Positions 1-5,109 of a DNA stretch of 5,109 nt are shown here, in pieces. The DNA is taken from positions 1 to 5,109 of the forward strand of contig JBHIFB010000182.1 in NCBI GenBank assembly GCA_046760905.1. The letters run 5' to 3'. Source of the stretch: JBHIFB01 sp046760905. GTDB lineage: Bacteria > Gemmatimonadota > CAZMKB01. The notes beneath the pieces are model-generated. The model had not been told where the DNA came from, searched no databases, and saw only the letters and a program-made list of their open reading frames with translations. Numbering within the stretch: position 1 is the first letter of the stretch; each line of letters starts with the position of its first letter. The position numbers and the translations under genes are program-made.

Positions 1-1308
1 GGGAGTGGCGTTCGGATCTATCTGCCTGAGAAGCGCCGCTGCACCAGCCACATGTGGACATGCCATGGAGGTGCCGCTATAATACGCGTAGCCGTTGCCG
101 GGCACGCTCGATCTGACATCTGATCCCTGAGCGCATACCTCCGGCTTCTTCGTCTCGTAGTCGCAGGTAGAAGGGCCGCGGCTCGAGTATGAGGCGATCG
201 TCGTCTGATTCGATTCGAGTGCGCCAACGGCCATGACATTGACATCTGTCGTGTTCCTGTCCGCCGGATTCCTGAGAGAGGCTGGCGTGGGGCCTTCATT
301 GCCTGCAGCAAAGACGACGATAGCACCGGCAGCCTCACAGTTGTCGATCACTTCCCAGAATGTATCATCGCATGCCGGGAGATCCGTATTTATGCCCCAT
401 GAGTTGGAAACAACGTCAGGTACATCATCGAACGTGTCCGGGTTGCTGTCGGGGTCCGCAGCCCACTCGAAAGCGGAGGCATACACGGCGAATCTTCCCG
501 GACCCGAGACCCTGTCTATCACACCGGCGGCCACCCACTTCGCATCCGGGGCGACTCCGATAGTATCCGAACCGGCTCTACCTGTAATGGTCCCCATCGT
601 GTGGGTCCCGTGGCTTCCGGCATCGAACGGGAAGTCGGTATATGTGATAGGGTCGTACCATGCCTCGCTCGGATCGACTCCCGGGTCTAAGCCCAGCCAG
701 CGGTCTGCGAGAGCGACGTGGTCGCCGTCCACCCCGGTGTCTATGTTACACACGATCACACCTTCCCCGGTTATTCCCATCTCCCAGAGCTCGGTTGCCC
801 TGATGCCCTCAAGACCCGGTTCATGGCCGGTCAGGTCTGATTCAGCGGGCCTCGTCGAAACGGGCTCCATCTGGATCACCTCGAAATCCTCGAATACAAT
901 CTCTACATCGAACCTTGAGGCTACCTCACGAATCACATCCCTGGTAGCCGTCACCGCAACCATGTTGGTAATCCAGAAGGGCCTGTAACTCTGGACCCTA
1001 CCAAGACGTTGCTGGGCTTCGAGGTACCTGAGCAATGGTGTTTGAGTGCTTAGTGCTTTTTCCATCAAGGCTCTCGTGACCGTTGTGTGTCTGACATCGA
1101 GCGAACGCACATGCCTTATGCTTTTCAGCATCTCGTCCGGATCGATCCGATCTGCCATCACAACGATGCCGCCCACGAAAGTTCCCTGTGGTAGGGCCTC
1201 CAGCTTTTCCTCGAAGTTTGGCTCTATCGTACCAGCAAAGATATGTGCCGGCAGGAAAGAGAGGAAAAAGAGTACTAGTGTGGAGAGCTGCAGCGGGGAT
1301 TTTCTCAT
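1..1308 (-). CDS. Secreted S8 (subtilisin-like) serine protease, bacillopeptidase F-like, 3' end cut by window edge
   Basis: This is an exported endopeptidase of family S8 that hydrolyses peptide bonds through an Asp-His-Ser triad. The frame is open from the ATG at 1308-1306 to base 1, giving 436 codons with no stop, so the C-terminus is missing. Residues 1-25 form a signal peptide (charged MRK, then a hydrophobic core, probable cut at HIFA|GT). Residues about 40-150 look like an I9-type inhibitory propeptide, including FWITNMVAVTAT (111-122), as in bacillopeptidase F. The catalytic domain starts near 165. It shows Asp190 in NIDTGVDGDH, His233 in GSHGTHTMGT, oxyanion Asn337 in AAGNEGP and Ser414 in GTSMACPHVAG, so all key residues are intact. 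GVAPDAKWVA (251-260) and PDVVSNSWG (297-305) also fit the bacillopeptidase F-like subgroup. The start is fixed by an AGGAGG site 4 bases upstream and by the signal peptide. The gene has its own consensus promoter and lies 223 bases downstream of the propeller-protein gene. Proteins of this kind in related bacteria often carry C-terminal beta-sandwich or sorting domains, but none can be seen here. The S8 call is near certain; the subgroup is from memory of the motifs. Confidence 0.96.
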   Translation of the reverse strand, partial: MRKSPLQLSTLVLFFLSFLPAHIFAGTIEPNFEEKLEALPQGTFVGGIVVMADRIDPDEMLKSIRHVRSLDVRHTTVTRALMEKALSTQTPLLRYLEAQQRLGRVQSYRPFWITNMVAVTATRDVIREVASRFDVEIVFEDFEVIQMEPVSTRPAESDLTGHEPGLEGIRATELWEMGITGEGVIVCNIDTGVDGDHVALADRWLGLDPGVDPSEAWYDPITYTDFPFDAGSHGTHTMGTITGRAGSDTIGVAPDAKWVAAGVIDRVSGPGRFAVYASAFEWAADPDSNPDTFDDVPDVVSNSWGINTDLPACDDTFWEVIDNCEAAGAIVVFAAGNEGPTPASLRNPADRNTTDVNVMAVGALESNQTTIASYSSRGPSTCDYETKKPEVCAQGSDVRSSVPGNGYAYYSGTSMACPHVAGAAALLRQIDPNATP

Positions 1309-1312
1309 TATG

Positions 1313-1321
1313 CCTCCTTTT
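1313..1321 (-). promoter_or_regulatory. Ribosome binding site of the S8 protease gene
   Basis: On the minus strand AAAAGGAGG sits 4 bases before the ATG at 1308-1306. It is a full Shine-Dalgarno core and decides the start. No other in-frame start combines such a site with the signal peptide. Confidence 0.85.
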
Positions 1322-1393
1322 CGTGTAGCTGCTGGTGAATTTTTCTATTAAACTCGGTTTTGTAATCCGCTCGGTCAAGATATTCGATTAGCT

Positions 1394-1422
1394 ATTATAT
1401 CAAAAAAATATCTATGTGTCAA
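1394..1422 (-). promoter_or_regulatory. Perfect-consensus sigma-70 promoter of the S8 protease gene
   Basis: On the minus strand TTGACA (1422-1417) and TATAAT (1399-1394) are separated by exactly 17 bases, which include a run of seven T. Both hexamers match the housekeeping consensus at 12 of 12 positions. Transcription would start near 1387, leaving a leader of about 80 bases before the protease ATG. AT-rich sequence at about 1439-1451 upstream could act as a partial UP element. The site lies between two same-strand genes, so the protease is probably transcribed independently of the upstream gene. I see no clear operator in the leader, which fits strong constitutive expression, but that is inference. 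Confidence 0.85.
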
Positions 1423-1531
1423 CGGATATGAAGTTGCTGGTTAAAATTAAATGGGCACTTTTTCGCAAATTTAAAACTTAAAAGTCGTAAGATCATTGGC
1501 GTATCCATCTTGGGTGAGCTACCCCTTCTTT

Positions 1532-4500
1532 TTATTTCAAAAGCAGCATTTTCCTTGTGGATTTGAAGCTCCCTGCCTCGAGACGGTAGAAGTAGATTCC
1601 AGATGAGGCCCTCTCTCCATTGCGCATCCTCCCGTCCCAGATTATAGAGTGGCGTCCGGGGTCGATGGCTCCATCAACTAGCACCTTCACCATCCTGCCA
1701 CGCATGTCGAATATTATAAGCCTCGTTTTGACCGCTTCATATCCCGGGTCAGGCGGTATGTCAAATGTGATGACCGTCTGCGGATTGAACGGATTCGGGT
1801 AATTCTGCATAAGGGAGTAAGACCGTGGCAGTAATGGCGTACGTTCGTTACCGTCACCGATGCCGAGTGTAGAATCCTCCAAGACCTGGTATAACTGGTC
1901 GGCTGCGAGCCCTTCCAGCTTCTGCCTTATCCCTGAGGGCCAGTCGATGACGAGCGAATCGATTACCGTTAGTGTGTCGAGGCCGAAGTGAAGCAGGGGG
2001 GATTCCTGTGATTTTCCCTCCCCGCCGCTCACAAATCTCGTGGAGGATAATTCCCCGGCATAAGCTCTCACGACAGATCCTACCGCACCTCTGTTAGAGA
2101 CTGTGCCCTCTAGGATGAGCTCGAGCCAGTGCCTGGGAAGGTAGCCGGCGTACCCTCCATTCTCGAAGAAAGACCGGTGTGCCAGATCCATAAGGCCATT
2201 TTTATCTAGATCATCGGGCAGAACGAATCCCCCTGGCACGCCGGTGCTGAAAATTCCAGAGACTTCGGTGAGATCCCGAAACGTGCCGTCCGGCGATCTT
2301 ATGTAGATGGTGGGGCTTGTTGTAATAATATCCAGGAGGCCATCCGAGTTAAAATCAGCCCACGACGCATCATCACAAAGACCGCTGAGACCCACCTCTT
2401 CCGTGACATCCAGAAAACTGCCCATACCGCTGGTATTCTCATAAAGGGTCAGCACCGATCCCGAGAGGAGAAGATCCATATCGCCGTCACCATCGTAGTC
2501 GCCGGTGGCTATGCTGTTCCAGGACCCATCAGCTATGTTGGAACCCGGCGTGACGTCTGTGAATCCCTGTCCCTCCAGATTTGCATACAGAAAACTCTCA
2601 CCGCTTCCCGTAAGGAGAAGATCGAGGTCGCCGTCCCCGTCCTTGTCGAAGAAGGAAGCGGCCCTGTCGTTTACCTCCTCTTCTATTTGCCACTGGCCTG
2701 CTAGGTCTTCGAAGGTCCCGTCTCCATTGTTGATGTAGAGCCTGTCGGTTAAAAACTGAGCCGTGAACAGGTCAAGCAGGCCGTCGCCATTTACATCCCC
2801 CCAGATGCCGGAAGAGGTCGCGATGCTGTCGGCCACTCCTGCCTCAAGCGTCACGTCTTCGAATGTCCCATCGCCGGAGTTGTGGTAGAGGAAGTGGGTG
2901 TTTCCAAGGGTGTATGCCGCGATGAAAAGGTCCGGGTAGCCGTCATCGTCGTAGTCGCCCCAGGAGCCTCCTTTCGTATTCGTTGGGGCGGTGATTCCCG
3001 AAGCGGCAGTGACATCTTCAAATGTGAAATCCCCCGTATTCCGATACAGGACTGCGCCATCGGTTGTGACCATGAAGATGTCAGTTGAGCCGTCCAGGTC
3101 GAAATCCGCTGCGGCCGCCGCCGTTGCCTCACCGCAAGCACTGCAGTCGAACCCGGCGAAATCGGGGACATCGAGGATCTGGAAATGAAATGCTGAATCA
3201 GGCGCATTCCACGGATCCCTGAGGACCTGAAATGCCGAGTCGACCGCCTGCACGTAGTATGACACTGTCGACCAGAACCACTGCCCCGGGATCTCACCTG
3301 TATAGATGTTCCCGGTGAAGTGCTCAAGCAGTACCTCCTCGTAAGGAGCGCCGTCGACGCTATAGTTTAGCGTGTTTCTTGCCAGGGGGATGCTGTCGAT
3401 GATGTTGGTGCTCACCTGGAAGGGGGTGAGCGGATCGTTGGTATCCTCGAGAGGCGTTGTCCCGAATATCATAAACGGTGCCAGCTCATCCTCGAACCCC
3501 GATTCGTAGAGGGCTCTCGTGCCCAGGATCGTGGCCACGAACTCCGTGAGGACACTGTCCTGGGGATCGGGCCTGGGCGGGTCTCCATAGAGGTCGAGGT
3601 GATCCGGATCGCCCACAGGATTTGCGAAGACGATGGCCACTGCCGCGATCTGACTCTCCCCCGGCGGCAGGTCAAAAGAGCCGTTTGAGATCATGAAACG
3701 GATGTCTGAGTCCAGGTCGAACTCGCCACAGTCGCCCTCTGTAAGACACCTCATCATCCTGTAGGCCGCCTCATCTGATGTTGGGTCTGGGAGCGGAGGT
3801 TGTGCGGATGGACTTGCGAACCAGCTGTAGTGAAAGTCATTCACAGTATCCACCTCATCCGGTATGTCGTCCGCTACGCCGTCTGAATCATCATCAATCC
3901 CGTCAAAGGGAGATTCGTCGATGATCCCATCGCCGTCGTTATCGATACCATCCCATGGATTCCCTGGTGGTTGAAGGAAGTGTACTCCGATGAATCCCAC
4001 TTTCCCCTCCCAGCCGGATTCATCGAAATCTCTGTCCCAGGCCATGCCGGTGTTGAGCTCCACCACGTCTCTTCCATATACTTCCACCGAGTCGAGGACG
4101 GAGCTCATATCATCGGAGAAACTCTCGCCGATATCCGTATCGCTGACGAAGGCCACATATGCCTCTTCGAGCGCGTAGGGTCCCTGGGGAAGGGAATCGG
4201 ACCTGTTTGTGAATTCGAAGAAGATGAGGATCGCATTGAAGTTAAGGCCCCCGACGAAAGCCATGCTCCTCTGCTTCACCTCTATCCCGCACCTGCCGGC
4301 CCCGTAGATAGGCGTTCCCGTGATGTCGTTATATATTGTCACGAAATCCTGTATTGAGTGGATTATCGGCAGGTCCTCTTCGTTCCTGAACTCATCCGGC
4401 CACTCATTTAGATCTTGCGGATTCGTCGAGCTGAACACCCTGGCCAGCGGATCTGCCGGGTCCTGGCCTACGCGGCCTTCTGCATGCTCTGAATCTCCGT

Positions 4501-4894
4501 TTGTCGTATTGTAGCCCATCACAACGACGGTGTCTTTAGTGCCGTCCCCATCCACATCGGCCAACCCACCTATCCAGACGCCCATCCCGAACACGTAGTT
4601 GTTTCCAGTCCAGTAAGGCCATGAACTGTAACTTGTGCCGGCCGTAGGATCGAGGCCGATAATACCCACATTCGATATGGAAAGTCCAACAGAATTGGCA
4701 TTGTGTAAGAGCGACATCACCTCTGCCGGCACGTTCCCGCCTCCGGTTGCCGCCATGAGAGTCTCGGTCGTGAACAGATCCTTCCAAATCAGGGGTGTCC
4801 GTGAAATACCCCTTGCCGGTGCGGAATATGTGACCTGTATAATTGATGTACCACTGAGCGCGATCGTGAGGAGAAAAATTTTCCACGATTTCAT
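1532..4894 (-). CDS. Secreted FG-GAP/VCBS propeller protein with ASPIC/UnbV domain and T9SS-type C-terminal sorting domain
   Basis: This complete 1120-residue protein is predicted to be exported and probably surface-attached or released; its exact role is unknown. Residues 1-25 are a signal peptide (MKSWK, then a hydrophobic stretch). Residues 30-480 match no domain I can name. They include an aromatic/glycine-rich block (WPYWTGNNYVFGMGVWIGG, 92-110) and two calcium-type loops (DGIDNDGDGIIDE 315-327, DGIDDDSDGVADD 331-343). Residues about 480-573 look like an Ig/FN3-like beta-sandwich (NYSVDG, TVSYYVQAVDS). A CxxC pair (584, 587) precedes seven FG-GAP/VCBS repeats at 597-910. An ASPIC/UnbV domain follows at about 921-1007 (SNRGAVGS, LLHFGLD, IDWPSG). 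The C-terminal 97 residues are a FlgD-Ig-like/T9SS type A sorting domain (QNYPNPFNP 1030-1038; SSGIYFYRL; KMLLLK at the end). FG-GAP propellers commonly bind ligands or calcium; no catalytic motif is visible. The start is set by AGGAGG 5 bases upstream plus the signal peptide. Domain order is well supported, biological function is not. Confidence 0.96.
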   Translation of the reverse strand: MKSWKIFLLTIALSGTSIIQVTYSAPARGISRTPLIWKDLFTTETLMAATGGGNVPAEVMSLLHNANSVGLSISNVGIIGLDPTAGTSYSSWPYWTGNNYVFGMGVWIGGLADVDGDGTKDTVVVMGYNTTNGDSEHAEGRVGQDPADPLARVFSSTNPQDLNEWPDEFRNEEDLPIIHSIQDFVTIYNDITGTPIYGAGRCGIEVKQRSMAFVGGLNFNAILIFFEFTNRSDSLPQGPYALEEAYVAFVSDTDIGESFSDDMSSVLDSVEVYGRDVVELNTGMAWDRDFDESGWEGKVGFIGVHFLQPPGNPWDGIDNDGDGIIDESPFDGIDDDSDGVADDIPDEVDTVNDFHYSWFASPSAQPPLPDPTSDEAAYRMMRCLTEGDCGEFDLDSDIRFMISNGSFDLPPGESQIAAVAIVFANPVGDPDHLDLYGDPPRPDPQDSVLTEFVATILGTRALYESGFEDELAPFMIFGTTPLEDTNDPLTPFQVSTNIIDSIPLARNTLNYSVDGAPYEEVLLEHFTGNIYTGEIPGQWFWSTVSYYVQAVDSAFQVLRDPWNAPDSAFHFQILDVPDFAGFDCSACGEATAAAAADFDLDGSTDIFMVTTDGAVLYRNTGDFTFEDVTAASGITAPTNTKGGSWGDYDDDGYPDLFIAAYTLGNTHFLYHNSGDGTFEDVTLEAGVADSIATSSGIWGDVNGDGLLDLFTAQFLTDRLYINNGDGTFEDLAGQWQIEEEVNDRAASFFDKDGDGDLDLLLTGSGESFLYANLEGQGFTDVTPGSNIADGSWNSIATGDYDGDGDMDLLLSGSVLTLYENTSGMGSFLDVTEEVGLSGLCDDASWADFNSDGLLDIITTSPTIYIRSPDGTFRDLTEVSGIFSTGVPGGFVLPDDLDKNGLMDLAHRSFFENGGYAGYLPRHWLELILEGTVSNRGAVGSVVRAYAGELSSTRFVSGGEGKSQESPLLHFGLDTLTVIDSLVIDWPSGIRQKLEGLAADQLYQVLEDSTLGIGDGNERTPLLPRSYSLMQNYPNPFNPQTVITFDIPPDPGYEAVKTRLIIFDMRGRMVKVLVDGAIDPGRHSIIWDGRMRNGERASSGIYFYRLEAGSFKSTRKMLLLK
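2165..3106 (-). repeat. Seven tandem FG-GAP/VCBS repeats (coding), predicted seven-bladed beta-propeller
   Basis: Within the large protein, calcium-loop motifs recur at residues 597 (DFDLDGSTDIF), 647 (DYDDDGYPDLF), 700 (DVNGDGLLDLF), 750 (DKDGDGDLDLL), 799 (DYDGDGDMDLL), 847 (DFNSDGLLDII) and 895 (DLDKNGLMDLA). The spacing is 48-53 residues. Most units also contain LY-x-N, then a GDGTFEDVT-like segment and a short hydrophobic stretch. The DxDxDG pattern is the calcium site of integrin-type FG-GAP blades. The seventh copy is the most degenerate. Seven units match a closed seven-bladed propeller, but that fold is inferred from the count. At DNA level the copies have diverged, so this is an old protein-level repeat. 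Confidence 0.88.
3866..3952 (-). repeat. Tandem pair of thrombospondin type 3-like calcium loops (coding)
   Basis: Residues 315-327 (DGIDNDGDGIIDE) and 331-343 (DGIDDDSDGVADD) of the large protein are two copies of DGxDxDxDGxxD, 16 residues apart. Regularly spaced acidic side chains of this kind form calcium-binding loops in thrombospondin type 3 and related repeats. They interrupt an otherwise unassigned region and probably act as a calcium-stabilised linker outside the cell. Confidence 0.75.
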
Positions 4895-4899
4895 GACAA

Positions 4900-4905
4900 C
4901 CTCCT
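4900..4905 (-). promoter_or_regulatory. Ribosome binding site of the large propeller protein gene
   Basis: On the minus strand AGGAGG lies 5 bases before the ATG at 4894-4892. It is a perfect Shine-Dalgarno core and fixes the start directly ahead of a signal peptide. Confidence 0.85.
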
Positions 4906-4921
4906 ATTGAGCATTAGTGAG

Positions 4922-4934
4922 AAGATATTATCTT
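4922..4934. repeat. 13-bp perfect palindrome overlapping the candidate -10 box
   Basis: AAGATA-T-TATCTT has 6-bp arms around a single central base, about 30 bases before the start codon and across the proposed -10 element. Position and symmetry suit a dimeric repressor site. As RNA the central loop is too tight to form a useful hairpin. The site is a single copy, so chance is not excluded. Confidence 0.35.
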
Positions 4935-4959
4935 ACACCTTCTTATGAGTATGTGTGAA
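4930..4959 (-). promoter_or_regulatory. Candidate sigma-70 promoter for the large propeller protein gene
   Basis: On the minus strand TTCACA (4959-4954, 5 of 6 match) is followed after 18 bases by TAAGAT (4935-4930, 4 of 6 match), with TG directly before it. Transcription would start near 4923, giving a leader of about 30 bases. It is much weaker than the promoter of the downstream protease. In such AT-rich sequence other choices are possible, so this is tentative. Confidence 0.35.
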
Positions 4960-4976
4960 AGGCTTCAAATGGGTTT

Positions 4977-4995
4977 TGTATATATTTAATATACA
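4977..4995. repeat. Inverted repeat TGTATAT-N5-ATATACA upstream of the large gene
   Basis: Perfect 7-bp arms flank the spacer ATTTA, 83 bases before the start codon. It could be a regulator site or simply AT-rich promoter DNA. No matching second copy was found in the window. Confidence 0.35.
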
Positions 4996-5109
4996 TAAAT
5001 GAGTGTAGCTTAAAAGCCCTTTTATTGTACGATCCAGGGCAATGTTCTGTTGCAAAAAATTTGAAAATGTTGGCTTCCGCCTTTCACTTAGTGGTCGCGT
5101 TCGCAATTA

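Larger units (their letters stand above)
1309..1531. other. AT-rich intergenic spacer between the two genes
   Basis: These 223 bases are clearly richer in A and T than the flanking genes. They hold the protease promoter and leader. I find no convincing intrinsic terminator for the upstream 3.4-kb gene. The nearest structures are a 4-bp GGGT/ACCC stem at 1511-1523 and a tight ACTT-AA-AAGT palindrome at 1476-1485, and neither has a T-run on the correct side for minus-strand transcripts. Read-through into the protease gene is therefore possible. No small ORF with a ribosome site is seen. Confidence 0.7.
4895..5109. other. AT-rich upstream region with no supported gene
   Basis: This stretch holds the ribosome site, candidate promoter and palindromes of the large gene, plus a 14-bp TAAAAG-CC-CTTTTA palindrome at 5011-5024. 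Two plus-strand frames (from ATG 5042 and ATG 5067) stay open to the edge, but neither has a ribosome site. All three minus-strand frames hit a stop within about 21 bases of the right edge. An upstream minus-strand gene could therefore end here, but it could contribute only a few codons. Confidence 0.6.

Noticed and set aside
233..988. Plus-strand 251-codon open frame
   Set aside because: It is antisense to the S8 protease, whose minus-strand frame carries all catalytic motifs, a signal peptide and a ribosome site. The plus-strand product is rich in Ser/Thr/Pro, has no recognisable motif and lacks a Shine-Dalgarno site.
998..1378. Minus-strand 126-codon open frame overlapping the protease start
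   Set aside because: It is out of frame with the protease propeptide and signal peptide, and its start lies near the predicted transcription start without a ribosome site.
1457..1485. ACTTTT...AAAAGT inverted repeat in the spacer
   Set aside because: It has six weak A-T-rich pairs, a 17-base loop and no following T-run on the relevant strand. Chance in AT-rich DNA is the simplest explanation.
1511..1531. GGGT/ACCC hairpin followed by a T-rich stretch on the plus strand
   Set aside because: The stem is only 4 bp, and the T-rich side serves plus-strand transcripts, for which no gene exists. It does not work as a terminator for the minus-strand gene.
2851..3327. Minus-strand 158-codon open frame inside the large gene
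   Set aside because: It is a frame-shifted shadow of the propeller region. The low-complexity Ser/Thr/Arg product comes from out-of-frame reading of the repeat codons.
3971..4357. Plus-strand 128-codon open frame
   Set aside because: It is antisense to the N-terminal region of the large protein, with no ribosome site and no recognisable motif.
4536..4886. Minus-strand 116-codon open frame near the start of the large gene
   Set aside because: It is an alternative frame within the large gene. The true frame has the AGGAGG site and signal peptide, and the start of this one has neither.
5011..5024. TAAAAG-CC-CTTTTA palindrome as a terminator or operator
   Set aside because: The two-base loop is too tight for a hairpin of this size, and there is only one copy. 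It is left as an incidental palindrome.
1..5109. CRISPR array, RNA gene, insertion sequence or defence system
   Set aside because: I found no regularly spaced identical DNA repeats, no tRNA- or rRNA-like segments, no transposase or integrase motifs and no known defence domains on either strand. Two exported-protein genes explain nearly all of the window.

Overview
The window reads as bacterial chromosome from an uncultured member of the wider FCB group, such as Zixibacteria, Eisenbacteria, Latescibacteria, KSB1 or WOR-3-like lineages. This placement is an inference. It rests on a large secreted protein that ends in a type IX secretion (T9SS)-like tail with the QNYPNPFNP motif, and on an N-terminal domain style with DGIDNDGDG calcium motifs that I associate with these phyla. 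Both genes have strong AGGAGG ribosome sites, and one has a perfect TTGACA-17-TATAAT promoter. That argues against Bacteroidota proper, whose promoters are TTTG/TAnnTTTG and whose Shine-Dalgarno use is weak.

Layout, with both genes on the minus strand. From the right edge: 4895-5109 is AT-rich non-coding DNA with short palindromes and a modest candidate promoter. 1532-4894 encodes a complete 1120-residue exported protein. It has a signal peptide, a long N-terminal region of unknown function with two calcium-loop motifs, an Ig-like segment, seven FG-GAP/VCBS repeats that probably form a seven-bladed beta-propeller, an ASPIC/UnbV domain and a C-terminal T9SS-type sorting domain. 1309-1531 is an AT-rich spacer with the consensus sigma-70 promoter. 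1-1308 encodes the first 436 residues of a secreted S8 (subtilisin-like) serine protease resembling bacillopeptidase F, with an intact catalytic site. Its 3' end lies beyond the left edge.

Both products are predicted to be exported. One is probably a surface or secreted calcium-dependent binding protein, the other a protease made with an inhibitory propeptide. The 223-base gap and the separate promoter suggest independent transcription units, so a functional partnership is only a possibility. I found no RNA gene, CRISPR array, insertion sequence or clearly new multi-gene system. The least explained part is residues 30-480 of the large protein.
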